Shown: positions 1 through 9,356 of the stretch, piece after piece | How the letters are laid out: the number at the start of each line of letters is the position of its first letter | Position numbering within the stretch: the first letter of the stretch is position 1 | From: CAVURS01 sp963834425 | GTDB lineage: Bacteria; Actinomycetota; Actinomycetes; Actinomycetales; CAVURS01 | Length of the DNA stretch: 64,000 nt | Assembly: GCA_963834425.1 (NCBI GenBank) | Contig: CAWIBR010000013.1 | Span: 558,001 to 622,000 of the forward strand | Direction of reading: 5' to 3' | Program-made: the position numbers and the translations under genes | The notes under the pieces: generated by a model | The model's database searches: none | What the model was told of the DNA's origin: nothing | The model's input: only the letters and a program-made list of their open reading frames with translations

Positions 1-26
1 GTCGTCGTGCTCGTGGAGGTGGTCAC
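1..26 (-). CDS. Probable start of the second peptide-transporter ATPase (OppF/DppF), cut by window edge
   Basis: Only about eight codons are visible, from a GTG right after the stop of the upstream ATPase gene. The reading (V-T-T-S-T-S-T-T) has no diagnostic motif. The call rests on operon logic: Opp/Dpp operons usually end with two ATPase genes, and the first ends here with a 1-bp gap to this GTG. Confidence 0.35.
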
Positions 27-27
27 C

Positions 28-1080
28 TCAGGCTTCGTCGGCAACGGACACCTCCCCGCGCTCCAGGGGCTCGAGCAGCTGGCCGCTCGGCGGGTCCAGC
101 AGCCAGCACTCGGCCTGCTGCGAGCCCTTCACCACCAACGGCGGCAGCTCGTCGGTCGCACAGACCCGCATGGCGTGCGGGCAGCGGGGGTGGAAGCGAC
201 ACCCGCTCGGTGGCCGGACCAGGTCGGGCGGCGCACCCGGGATCGAGTGCAGCTCCTGGGTGGACAGCGAGATCGTCGACTGCAGCAGGGCCTGGGTGTA
301 GGGGTGCTGCGGGTTGGCAAAGAGCTCGCGGACCGGACCCTTCTCGACGATCCGCCCGGCGTACATCACGGCCACCTGGTCGCAGGCCTCGGCGACGATG
401 CCCAGGTTGTGCGTGATCAGCAAGATTGCCGGATGGAAACGCTCCTTCAGGTCCTCGATGATGCGCAGGATCTGCGCCTCGACCAGCACGTCGAGGGCGG
501 TGGTCGGCTCGTCGGCGACGATGAACCGCGGACGCAGCGCCAGGGCGAGCGCGATCATGATCCGCTGCCGCATGCCGCCGGAGAACTCGTGGGGGTAGTT
601 CCGGTAGCGAGTGGGCGGGATCCCCAACGCGCGCAACGAGTCCAGGGCACGGGTACGCCGCTCGGACTTGCTCAGGTCGGGCTCGTGGCTCTTGAGCTCC
701 TCGTCGAAGTGGTCGCTGATCCGCATCAGCGGGTCGAGCCGGGTCATCGGCTCCTGGAAGATCAGCCCCATCCCGCCACCGCGCAGGCTCTCCCGCTCCT
801 TGGTGGAGAGGGCCAGGATGTCCTGTCCGTCGAAGTGCAAGGAGCCGTCGACCGCCGCGCCGCGGGGGAGCAACCCCATCAGGCCTCGGCCCAGCGTCGA
901 CTTCCCGCAGCCGGACTCGCCCACCAGGCCGAGCACTTCTCCCGGCGCCAGGGTGAAGCTCACGCCGTCGACGGCTTGCACCGGTCCGGTCGGCCCGGCG
1001 TACCAGACCCGCAGGTCGTCGACGTCGAGCACCGTGCCCGTCGGAGCGGTGGGGGAGGTCGGTCCGAGGTCGATACTCAC
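28..1080 (-). CDS. Oligopeptide/dipeptide-type ABC transporter ATP-binding protein (OppD/DppD family)
   Basis: This cytoplasmic ATPase (350 aa) would energise import of peptides or related amides through the two permeases encoded just upstream. Walker A GESGCGKST lies at about residues 54-62, the signature FSGGMRQR mid-protein, and Walker B ends in VADEPTTALD. The Opp/Dpp C-terminal extension with its cysteine cluster (CRFHPRCPHAMRVC) is present, which separates this family from other ABC ATPases. An in-frame open stretch extends further upstream, but the GTG at 1080 is chosen because it overlaps the permease stop by 4 bp (GTGA) and gives the usual family length. The protein appears intact. 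The substrate is not readable from the ATPase. Confidence 0.9.
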   Translation of the reverse strand: MSIDLGPTSPTAPTGTVLDVDDLRVWYAGPTGPVQAVDGVSFTLAPGEVLGLVGESGCGKSTLGRGLMGLLPRGAAVDGSLHFDGQDILALSTKERESLRGGGMGLIFQEPMTRLDPLMRISDHFDEELKSHEPDLSKSERRTRALDSLRALGIPPTRYRNYPHEFSGGMRQRIMIALALALRPRFIVADEPTTALDVLVEAQILRIIEDLKERFHPAILLITHNLGIVAEACDQVAVMYAGRIVEKGPVRELFANPQHPYTQALLQSTISLSTQELHSIPGAPPDLVRPPSGCRFHPRCPHAMRVCATDELPPLVVKGSQQAECWLLDPPSGQLLEPLERGEVSVADEA

Positions 1081-2072
1081 TTGCTGGCCTTCCGGCGCGC
1101 GGGCAGCACGACTTGTTGCAGCTTGGTGGTCCGCAGCAGCGGGTTGAGCACGTCGTTGAGGCTCTCGCCGACCAACGTCACGCCGACGACCAGGGTCACG
1201 ATGGCCAGGCCGGGGAAGAGACCAGTCCACCAGATGCCGGCGGCCGTGTCGGACAGCGCCTTCTGGAGGTCGTAGCCCCACTCGGCCGCAGAGGTCGGCT
1301 CGATGCCGAAGCCCAGGAAGCCCAGTCCGGCCAGGGTCAGGATGGCGTCGCCCGCATTGAGGGTGGCGATAACCGGCACCGTCTGGGCGACGTTGCCGAA
1401 GACGTAGCGCCGCATGATCGCGCCCGGCCGGGCGCCGAGGGCGCGCGCGGCCTCGACGTACGGCTCCTCTCGGGCGGCCACGGTGGCGTTGCGGACGACC
1501 CGGAAGTACTGCGGCACATAGATGACCGTGATCGCCACGGCGGTCGAGAGAATGCTGGCGTTCTTGCTGCTCCGGCCGTTGGAGATCGACACCTCGATGA
1601 CGATGGCCAGCAACAGCGAGGGGAAGGCGAAGAGCGCGTCGGTGACCAGCACGAGCACCCGGTCCACCCAGCCGCCGAAGTAGCCGGAGATCAGCCCGGC
1701 CGGCACGCCGACCACGATCGACAGCAGCACCGCGAGGACGATCACCTCGAGGGCGGTCCGCGCGCCGTAGACCACCCGGGACAGCACGTCGGTGCCCGAG
1801 ACCGTCGTGCCGAACCAGTGCTCGCTGGAGGGCGGCATCAGGGTGCCGAAGTCCTTGCCGTGGGCCGAGGCCGCGTCGAAGGTGTAGGGCGCGATCAGGG
1901 GGGCGAAGATGGCCAGGATGAAGAAGAACGTGACGATGATCAGGCCGGCGAAGAGCATGCCGCGCTGGAAGCCGGACGTCGCGCGGATCGCGGACACGCC
2001 GGGGATCCGGCTGCGGCCGCGCTCGGCCAGTCCGGCCTCGCCGACCTCGATCTCGGGCAGTGCTGCGGTCAT
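1077..2072 (-). CDS. Peptide-type ABC transporter permease (DppC/OppC family)
   Basis: This 331-aa inner-membrane permease has an N-terminal cytoplasmic arm, a first membrane segment near residues 38-60, and the BPD_transp_1 core. The EAA loop is recognisable in the stretch around EAARALGARPGAIMRRYV. Family knowledge: DppC-type proteins pair with a DppB-type partner, encoded directly upstream. Its ATG overlaps that gene's stop in a TGATG junction, so the two are very likely translationally coupled. No frame disruption is seen. It belongs to the operon running from the binding protein at 4.9 kb to the left window edge. Confidence 0.9.
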   Translation of the reverse strand: MTAALPEIEVGEAGLAERGRSRIPGVSAIRATSGFQRGMLFAGLIIVTFFFILAIFAPLIAPYTFDAASAHGKDFGTLMPPSSEHWFGTTVSGTDVLSRVVYGARTALEVIVLAVLLSIVVGVPAGLISGYFGGWVDRVLVLVTDALFAFPSLLLAIVIEVSISNGRSSKNASILSTAVAITVIYVPQYFRVVRNATVAAREEPYVEAARALGARPGAIMRRYVFGNVAQTVPVIATLNAGDAILTLAGLGFLGFGIEPTSAAEWGYDLQKALSDTAAGIWWTGLFPGLAIVTLVVGVTLVGESLNDVLNPLLRTTKLQQVVLPARRKASK

Positions 2073-3115
2073 CAGTACCTCACCCTCGGGTCAATGATGG
2101 CGGCGATGACGTCGATGATGAAGCTGATGATCGCGACGATGATCGCGATGGCCGTGACGATGCCTTGCACGGCAACGAAGTCCAGGTTGATCAGGTACTG
2201 AGCGAGGGAGTAGCCGATGCCCTTCCACTCGAAGGTCTCCTCGGTCAGCACGGCACCGCCGAGCAGCGAGGCGATCTGCAGGCCCATCACCGTCACGACC
2301 GGGATCATCGCGTTGCGGAAGGCATGTCGCCGCATCACCTGTCGCTCCGGTACGCCGCGGGCGCGAGCGGCCTCGACATAGTCGGAGCGCAGGGTCTGCA
2401 GCAGGTTGACCCGGACCAGCCGGATGAAGACGCCGCCGACCAGCAAGCCCAGCGTCACGGCCGGCAGCACGGTGTGGCGCATGACGTCCGTGACGTCGTG
2501 CAGGTTGCCGTGGATGAGGGCGTCGAGGATGAAGATGTGGGTGTCCGGGCTGATGCCCGTGATGTCGAACTCGACGTCCGGGCTGGCCCGGCCGGAGGCG
2601 AAGAACCACTGGAGCTTGATCGCGAAGAGCAGCTGGAGGAGCAGGCCGAAGAAGAAGACGGGCGTGGCGTAGCAGAGCACGGCGAACAGCCGTAGACCGA
2701 CGTCGGGCGCCCGGTCGCGATAGCGGGCGGCGATCCGGCCGAGCGGGATGCCCACCGCGAGCGCGACGAGGAGTGCCCAGAAGGTGAGCTCCAGGGTCGC
2801 GGCGCCCTTGACGACCAGGACATGGCTGATCGCCTCGTGGTCGGTGAGCGCCGTGCCGAAGTTGCCGTGGAGGAGCCCAGTGATGTACTCCCAATACTGC
2901 TGCAGGACAGGGCGATCCAGCCCCGCCGCGTGTCGCTTGTCGGCGATCTGCGCGGCGCTGAGCCGGCCGCCGAACTCGGCCTCGATCGGGTCGCCGACCA
3001 CGCGCATGATGAAGAAGACCAGCGTCACCAGCAACCAGACCATGGGGACCACCAGCAACAGGCGGGTGATCAGGTAGGTCCGGAGCGAGCCGGAGGTGCT
3101 CTTCGTCGTGGACAT
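2072..3115 (-). CDS. Peptide-type ABC transporter permease (DppB/OppB family)
   Basis: This 347-aa polytopic membrane protein begins with the typical short N-terminus and first helix (YLITRLLLVVPMVWL). A long extracytoplasmic loop follows, then the permease core with an EAA loop at EAARARGVPERQVMRRHA. DppB-family members are longer than DppC members because of that first loop, which fits here. The gene is intact, sits 134 bp downstream of the binding-protein gene, and overlaps the DppC-type gene. With the ATPases it forms a standard five-gene peptide importer. Confidence 0.9.
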   Translation of the reverse strand: MSTTKSTSGSLRTYLITRLLLVVPMVWLLVTLVFFIMRVVGDPIEAEFGGRLSAAQIADKRHAAGLDRPVLQQYWEYITGLLHGNFGTALTDHEAISHVLVVKGAATLELTFWALLVALAVGIPLGRIAARYRDRAPDVGLRLFAVLCYATPVFFFGLLLQLLFAIKLQWFFASGRASPDVEFDITGISPDTHIFILDALIHGNLHDVTDVMRHTVLPAVTLGLLVGGVFIRLVRVNLLQTLRSDYVEAARARGVPERQVMRRHAFRNAMIPVVTVMGLQIASLLGGAVLTEETFEWKGIGYSLAQYLINLDFVAVQGIVTAIAIIVAIISFIIDVIAAIIDPRVRY

Positions 3116-3249
3116 CAGCGGGACCCTAGCGGTTGGCCGGCCCGAGAGCGCCGGGCAGGCGCGGCCGAAGCCGTTGGCCTGCCCGGCGGTCCCGGGCGGT
3201 CAGCACGTCAGCGAGACGGCGAGCTGCGTGCCGATCCGATGTGGACAGA

Positions 3250-4882
3250 TCAGCTCTTGCTGAACAGCCAGAACCGGAACTGGTAGGTCGGGTCCAGGGT
3301 CTCCTGAACGCCGCTGACGTTGGAGCGGACGGCCGCGACCTGGTTGCCCGAGAGCAACGGCAGGAACGGCATGACCCCGGTGGCCAGGATGTTCTGCAGC
3401 TTGGTGAACGCCTCGGTGCGAGCGTCCCCGGTCTGCGTCTCCTCCTGGATCAGCAACGGCGTCGTCTTCTCGGCATCACACGGACGGTTCTTCTCGCCCT
3501 GGTCGCAGTAGTGCGCGTGGACGAAGTTGTTCTCCGAGATGAATGGGCCGAGGTAGTTGTCACCGTCGACGAAGTCCGGGAACCAACCCAGCTGGTAGAT
3601 CTGGTAGGTGTCCTTGACCCGGGCCGGGTTGTAGGTCGCCCACGCGGTCGAGGACAGGCTGACCTTGAACAGGCCGGTCGCCTCGAGCTGACGCTTGATC
3701 TCGGCGTACTCCTGGTCCGAGGTCGGGCCGTAGTGGTCGGTCGTGTAGTCGATGTTCAGCTTGACCGGCGTCGAGACCCCGGCCTGCTGCAGCACCTGGG
3801 CCGCCTTGGCCTTGTCCGGCGCACTGCCGTAGGCGTCCTTGAACGCCTCGGTCGCACCGGCGATCCCGTTCGGGATCATCGAGTACGCCGGCTGGTAGGT
3901 GCCCTTGTAGACGTCGGTCGCAAGCGCCTGGCGGTCGACCGAGTAGGCCATCGCATGGCGAATGGCCTCCTGCTTGGCCGTCGTGCCGCCCGGCATCGTC
4001 TTGAGGTTGAAGACCAGGTAGCGCAGCTCGCCACCGGAGCCGGTGAGGACCTTGACGCCGCTCGCGGTCTTGAGCGAGTTGACGTCGGTCGGCGTCATCG
4101 AGCGCCAGGCGATGTCGATCGCGCCGGACTGGACGTCGAGCTTGAGGTTCTGCGACTGCGTGTAGTACTTCAGCGTGATGTCGCTCGTCTTGGCCTTGTT
4201 GGGGCCGACGTAGTTCGGGTTGGCCGCGAGCCGGACGAGCTGGTTCTTGTCGTAGTTGGTGATCTTGTAGGGCCCGGAGCCGATGACCTGCGCGTCCGGG
4301 AGCTCCTTGTCGGCCGGGAAGACCTTGCTGTCGACGATCGGGCCGGCCGAGGTGCCGAGCACGAAGGGCCAGGTCTGGTCGTTGGGGTTCTTCAGGGTGA
4401 AGACCACCGTGTTGGCGTCGGGCGCGGCCACCGAGGCCATGTTCCCGATCAGCGAGGCCGGACCGTTGGGGTCGTTGATCTTGTTGATCCGGTTGAAGGA
4501 GAAGACCACGTCGGCCGACGTCATGACGTCACCGTTGGAGAACTTCTGGTTCGGCTTCAGCTTGCAGGTGTACGCCGTGGGGGAGGTGAAGGAGCAGCTC
4601 TGGGCCGCGTCGGGCTGGGGTGCCTTCGCGCCCGCGGGGACGTTCATCAGGAACTGGTAGATGTTGTCCTCGAGCAACAGCGAGCCGTTGTCGTAGGAGC
4701 CGGCAGGGTCGAGAGCGATCACGTTGTCGGTCGTCCCGATCGTGATCGGCTTGCCGCTGCTACCGCTGGTGCTGCTGCTCGGAGCTCTTCGCCTTGCCTT
4801 GGCCGCAGGCGCCCATGGCGACGACGAGAGCCGCCCCCATGACGAGCACCAGCCCTTTGCGTCCGATCCGTGTTGCTCGCAT
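3250..4882 (-). CDS. Extracytoplasmic solute-binding lipoprotein, family 5 (SBP_bac_5); one frame change
   Basis: The ATG at 4882, behind an AGGGAG Shine-Dalgarno, opens a lipoprotein signal (RKGLVLVMGAALVVAMGAC, lipobox ending in Cys). The mature binding protein continues in another frame from about 4785 down to 3250, including the typical family 5 stretch LYQPAYS/SMIPNG-like loops and two cysteine pairs. The total span of 1,633 nt is not a multiple of three, so one indel lies near 4770-4790 in a GCAGCAGC-rich stretch. This is probably a sequence error, because the downstream 490 codons are intact. It would capture peptides or opine-like compounds and deliver them to the downstream permeases. 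The adjacent amine-oxidising dehydrogenase and amidohydrolase hint at the substrate class but do not prove it. Confidence 0.85.
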
Positions 4883-5014
4883 GTCTCCCTCTCTTCGGCG
4901 GGCAGGTGGCCCGCAACGATCCCGGCTGTGGTCAGTCGGCACGTGAGTTCCGCGAGCCTAGCGACGCCGAACCGGTCAAATCGGCCTCGGACGACAACAA
5001 TTCAGTGACGGCCG

Positions 5015-6178
5015 CTAACGAACCGGTCGATTCGCCCCGTCGGCGACCTTCTCCCGGAAGAACCGCGCAGGGGCGAAGTCGGTCGCGACCAGGCCGGCCG
5101 CAGTGAGGTCCTCCGGCAGGGAGCCGCCGGTGGCGACGGCCGCCCCGAGCCGGGCCAGGGCCGGCGAGGTCTGTACGCCGATGCCGCCCTGGCCGGCGAA
5201 CCACAGGAAGCCCGGCGCGTCCGGGGCGAAGCCGACGACCGGCAAGCGGTCGGGAGCAAAGCTACGCAGACCGGCCCACGACGTCGTCACATGCCGCGGC
5301 GCGAGCAGGGTGGCCTCGTCGATCAAGTCCAGGGCCTGAGCGATGTCGAGCTGCTCCGGCCGGGGATCGCCCGGCGGCATCGGCGTCTCGTCGACCGGTG
5401 AGCAGAGGAACTGTCCCGTCTCGGGTTTGACGTAGAACCGGTCGGCAACGTCCACGAGCATCGGCTGGCCGGCCGGATCGCGGACGCCCGGACCGCCCGG
5501 CACGGTGAAGACGGTGCGCCGCAACGGCCGGATGCCGATCGGCGCCACGCCGCAGCGCTCGGCCACGTGGTCGCACCAGGCGCCGGCTGCGTTCACGAGC
5601 AGACCGGCCCGGTGCTGCTCGCCGCTCTCGTCCGTGACGATCCAGGTCGACCCGTCGTACGCCGCGTGCTCCAGGCCTCGTCCGCGCAGGATCTCGCCGC
5701 CGAGCGCGCGCAGGCCGCGGACGAAACCTTGGTGGAGCGCCGCCACATCGACCTCCATGGCCCGAGGCTCCAGCAGCCCGGCGGCGGCCACGCCAGGTCG
5801 CAGGAAGTGACAGGCGCGCTCCGTCTCGGCCGGCCCGAGCAGCTGGACGTCCGGCACCTGGTGACACACCTCGGCGTGGAGGGCCTCGAGGGTCGTGGTG
5901 CGCGGCTCCTGGGCCAGGTAGAGCAACGACATCGGCGTCAGCGGGCTCGGCCCGAAGCCGTCGGGAGGCGCCTCCAGGAACGGGCGACTCGCGATGGTCA
6001 GGGCCCGGATCTGCCGGCCGCCCAACGTCTCCACGAAGGTCGCCGCCGACCGTCCGGTCGCGTGGAGTCCGAGGGTCTGCTCCCGTTCCAGCAGGCCGAC
6101 CGTGCGGTCGGCCGCCAACGCCCAGGCGATGGACGCGCCGGCGATCCCGCCACCGACGACGAGGACATCGACGTTCAC
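5015..6178 (-). CDS. FAD-dependent oxidoreductase, DAO family (D-amino acid/D-arginine dehydrogenase-like)
   Basis: The 387-aa protein opens with a Rossmann FAD-binding motif VVGGGIAGASIAWAL at residues 7-21. The LHATGRSAATF stretch follows, resembling that of D-arginine dehydrogenase and related DAO enzymes. The C-terminal WFAGQGGIGVQTSPALA segment is the second FAD-contact region. Such enzymes oxidise D-amino acids, N-methyl amino acids or opines to imines and pass electrons to FAD. The GTG at 6178 overlaps the stop of the upstream amidohydrolase, so the two are coupled. The peptide transporter follows 132 bp downstream on the same strand. The exact substrate is unknown. The copy is intact. 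Confidence 0.8.
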   Translation of the reverse strand: MNVDVLVVGGGIAGASIAWALAADRTVGLLEREQTLGLHATGRSAATFVETLGGRQIRALTIASRPFLEAPPDGFGPSPLTPMSLLYLAQEPRTTTLEALHAEVCHQVPDVQLLGPAETERACHFLRPGVAAAGLLEPRAMEVDVAALHQGFVRGLRALGGEILRGRGLEHAAYDGSTWIVTDESGEQHRAGLLVNAAGAWCDHVAERCGVAPIGIRPLRRTVFTVPGGPGVRDPAGQPMLVDVADRFYVKPETGQFLCSPVDETPMPPGDPRPEQLDIAQALDLIDEATLLAPRHVTTSWAGLRSFAPDRLPVVGFAPDAPGFLWFAGQGGIGVQTSPALARLGAAVATGGSLPEDLTAAGLVATDFAPARFFREKVADGANRPVR

Positions 6179-7067
6179 GCGGTCAGGCCCATCAGCCGGG
6201 CGCCGTTGTGCCAGAGGACGTTTCGCAGCCAGTCATCACCTAGTCCGAGCCGATGCAGAGCCTGCAGCTGCTCGGCGTACGGGTAGGGGATGTTGGGGAA
6301 ATCGGCGCCGAGGACGACCCGGTCGCCGAGGTCGGCCAGTCGCCGGATGTAGTCGGCGGGCAGGGGAGCGAAGACGTTCGAGAAGTCGGTGCCGGCCATG
6401 GTGGTGTCGAGGTGCACGCGCGGGAACGCCTCGACCAGGTCGGCGAACCCGTCGTACTCGTCCATGCCGAGATGGGCGATGACCAGCACCAGGCGCGGAA
6501 AGCGACGCGAGCAGCTCGCGCACGGGATCGGGCCCGGTGAACCGTCCCGGCTTGGGCGCCGAGCCGGCGTGGATGACGACCGGCGCGCCCGCGTCCTGCA
6601 GGTGCCCCCAGGCTCGGTCCAGGCGTTCGTCGGCGGGGGAGAACTGGCCGACCTGGACGTGCATCTTGAACAGCCGGGCGCCGGCGTCGAGGGCGGCCGC
6701 GACGTAGTCGGCAACGCCCTCCTCGGGGTAGAGCGTCGCCGAGTGGACAGCATCGGGCACCCGCTCCGCGAAGTCGGCGCACCACTCGTTGAGCCACTGC
6801 GCCATCCCGGGCTTGTGTGGATAGGTCAGCGACGGGATCGCGCGAACTCCGAAGCCCCGCAACGTCTCCAGCCGCTCTTGCTCCCCGAGTCCGGTAGTGG
6901 ATCGGCCAGGCCAACCCGTAGTTGGCCTCGGCCTGGTCGAAGTAGTCCCAGACCTTGCGCAGCATCGCGTCGGGCAGGAAGTGCACATGGATGTCGGCCA
7001 GTCCAGGCAACCCCAACCCTTGCCAGTACGCCGGGATGTCCGCGTCAGTCGCCGGCGCTTCAGGCAT
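6175..7067 (-). CDS. Amidohydrolase family 2 (TIM-barrel metal-dependent hydrolase); two frame changes
   Basis: Three frames join into one protein of about 297 aa. The N-terminus carries the metal-binding DIHVHFLP motif. The middle (about 6890-6505) reads through TLYPEEGV and MHVQVGQF to VVIHAGSAP. The C-terminus reads VIAHLGMDEYDGF, HLDTTMAG and VVLGADFPNIPY. These are the HxH, second His, and final Asp metal-ligand regions of amidohydrolase_2 proteins. Indels lie near 6890 and 6503. The enzyme would hydrolyse a C-N or C-C bond or decarboxylate a ring acid. It overlaps the FAD dehydrogenase gene by 4 bp, suggesting the two act in sequence. Confidence 0.75.
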
Positions 7068-7221
7068 CTCCGCACCCTAGCGAGGTGCTCCTTCCCCGGC
7101 GCGTTGCTCCCCCAGCAACGGTGATCGACAGTGGTTCCGCGGCGATTCACCGTCGCCCAGGGAGTACGGCGCTCGGCTGGGGAGTCGCCGTCGAACGTGC
7201 TCCACGGTGTCGCTCCTCGCG

Positions 7222-7796
7222 TCAGGCCGGCGGTGATCGCCGATCTCGGCGGCGTCGCAGCACGAAGAAGATGATGAGGCACCAGATCGACGACCAAGCG
7301 CGACCACCGGCGCGACCCAGCTGATGCTGGATGCCCCCGTGGAGGCGGTGGCCGGCGTCGCCGAGGGGGTCGCCCCGGCCGCAGGCGGGGTGCCTGCCGC
7401 TGCGGCCTGAGACGTGAAGGTGAACTTGCCCGAGACCGGGTGCCCGTCGGCCGAGGTGACCCGCCACTCGATCGTGTACGGCCCCGCCGGCGCTCCCGGC
7501 TGGACCGCCTGGTGGACAACGTGATCCACGATCCGCACCGGTCCGGACGCGACGTTGCCGGACGGACCGTTGACGAGCACCTGGCTGCCGACGGCGAACG
7601 CCACCTGGTCGAAGGTCAGCGTCACGTCCGAGGGGGTGACCGCGACGGTGCTGCCGTCCTTGGGGTTGGTCTCCTCGAGCACGTCATGGGCCGACGCCGG
7701 GCCGGCCGACAACAGCTGGGCGCCGACGACCAACAAGACAGCTATGGCCGCGAGCACCGATCCCCGGCCGGCCCGTCGCGCTCCGAGCCGGGTCAT
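7222..7796 (-). CDS. copC: CopC-domain copper-resistance protein, secreted and membrane-anchored; frame change near C-terminus
   Basis: The ATG at 7796 overlaps the ycnI stop (ATGA). A signal peptide (VLAAIAVLLVVGAQLLSAGPASAH) leaves an N-terminal His after cleavage, as in CopC, where that His and a nearby Asp/His bind Cu(II). The core shows NPKDGSTVAVTPSDVTLTF and the conserved WRVTSADGHPVSGKF. A low-complexity Ala/Thr/Pro linker leads to a final membrane helix with a basic tail (WCLIIFFVLRRRRDRR), reached only after a frame change near 7297. YcnI and CopC together are a known extracytoplasmic copper-handling pair in Gram-positive bacteria. Confidence 0.8.
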
Positions 7797-8471
7797 CGGG
7801 ACGTCCGCCCGCGCCAGCCCTGCGCGGCCGAGAGGCCGAGACCCACCAGCGCGAGGACCAAGGCCGCTCCGGCCAGCCAGCGGGCCGTCGAGTCGGCCGG
7901 ATCGCCGCTCCCGGACGCGGCGGCGTTCGACGCGGACGGGCTGGCCGTTGGGCCTGACACCGGCGTCACCATGAAGCTCGGCGCCGGGATGCTCCGGCTC
8001 CGGCTGGCCCGCGACGGTCGGCTGGTCCCAGTTGACGACCGTGCCGTCCGAGTAGAACTGCTGCGCGGCGAACGTCACCGCACCCGAGGCCGGCAACGGG
8101 CCGGCCGAGATGGAGAAGTCCTGGAACTGCTCGGGGGCGATCCACGAGGCCTTGCTGGTCGCGGTCCAGCTGACGGTGTGCGGTGCCGTCGTGATGGTCG
8201 TGCCCTCATCGACGATGGGCGTGGCGAGCTTGGCCTCCACGACGGCAATCCGCCAGCCGGCCATCGGTTTGACCTCGACCTCGGCCAGCGGGTGGTCGGT
8301 CGGCAGGGTGACCACGACTTTGACCGTGCTGGCGGTGGGTTCCTCGCTCGGCACGCGGAAGGTCATCTCCGCCTCGGTGCCGGGCGCGGTGCTGCTCGGG
8401 GTGACGACGACGTGGGCCGAAGCGACGGCCGCGGAGACGACGACGGCGCCCAACGCGCCGACGACCACCAA
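7793..8471 (-). CDS. ycnI: YcnI family protein (DUF1775), extracytoplasmic copper-binding; one frame change
   Basis: A signal peptide precedes the mature N-terminus ASAHVVVTP. Family knowledge: the N-terminal His of mature YcnI contributes to copper binding. The DUF1775 core is readable up to WDQPTVAGQPEPEHP, then a frame change near 7990 leads to a Pro/Ser/Ala linker and a C-terminal membrane helix (WLAGAALVLALVGLGLSAAQ) ending at 7793. The start is uncertain. A TTG at 8471 gives a short signal, whereas the in-frame upstream codons encode an Arg-rich stretch typical of a signal n-region, and the nearest ATG (about 8541) is in another frame. The gene is coupled to copC. Confidence 0.8.
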
Positions 8472-8537
8472 CCCGGTACGTCGGGTCCGCCGAGCATGTC
8501 GGCGGCGGGGAGGCGGAGACTGCTCGATAGCAGCTCA

Positions 8538-9274
8538 TCAGGGTCCTTGGGGTGCAGGCGCGCGGCCGGGGCCGGACGCGACGAAAGGGTGGCGAGAGCC
8601 GTCCGGTTCGCCTGTGCCGCAAGGGTCGCGAGGACGCTCGGGCGGTCAGCCGACGACCGGAGCCACCCTGGGCGGACCCCGACGCAAGAGCCGGCCCGGC
8701 CACGACGCGGGCGCGAGCGGCGGTCCGGGGCCGAGCCAGGGCGACGCGACGCGCGGCCAGGACCGGCATCGAGCCGGCGAGCGGCCGGTGGACCAGCCGG
8801 CCGCCCCAACGCCAGAGCAGCGACTCGCCGTACGCCAGGACGAGCGTCGTGACGACGGTGGCTGCGACGTGCCCGAGCAGCATCGCGCTGAGCGAGAAGT
8901 GGGCCGAGGCGGTCGACGCTGCCATGCCCGTCATCCCCGTGCAGTCGAGCACCGGACCGGTCGAGCCGTGGCCGAAATGGGCGTGCGGGTCACCGCTGAC
9001 GGCGCAGCCGGAGCCCGCGGTCAGCCACATCAGCGCCTCGTGCAGCAATAGTTGCGAAGCGGCAACTGTCATGCCGATTGCCGGCAGTCCGCGACGGCGG
9101 CTGGTCAGAGCCAGCGACACCGCACCCATCGGTACGCCGAGGATCAGCAGCGCCCACAGGGACGGGGCCTGCCCGCCGCCGAGCAGGTGCCCGGTCAGCG
9201 CGAGCGCGACGCAGACAACTCCCAGCGCCGCGGCGCGGACACCGCGGGACAGCTCCGGAGGCGGGGCGGTCCAC
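8538..9274 (-). CDS. Polytopic membrane protein of the YcnI/CopC locus; ends uncertain
   Basis: The reliable core (9129 down to about 8750) is hydrophobic, with segments LGVVCVALALTGHLLGGG, a stretch rich in His and Cys (GDPHAHFGHGSTGP), and HFSLSAMLLGHVAATVVT. Histidines in or beside helices suggest metal handling, consistent with the downstream copper genes, but I do not recognise a named family. The hydrophobic stretch upstream of the ATG at 9129 is in frame yet lacks a start; a GTG at 9274 lies in another frame, so an indel near 9230 is likely. The basic C-terminus also seems frame-disturbed. The role is inferred from context only. Confidence 0.45.
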
Positions 9275-9356
9275 GCGGCGATCCTAGTTCGGGCCGGACG
9301 GCCAACCCGAGCACCCCGAGTGGCGGGCTGTCGGGCCGGCGGGATAGACCAGACCC

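Noticed and set aside
3133..4842. 569-aa open frame on the plus strand across the binding-protein gene
   Set aside because: It mirrors the solute-binding protein; the Arg/Gly/Val-rich product has no motif.
4968..5028. Two copies of CGAACCGGTC between the FAD dehydrogenase and binding-protein genes
   Set aside because: Short, GC-rich, and the second copy lies inside the 3' coding end; not enough to call an operator.
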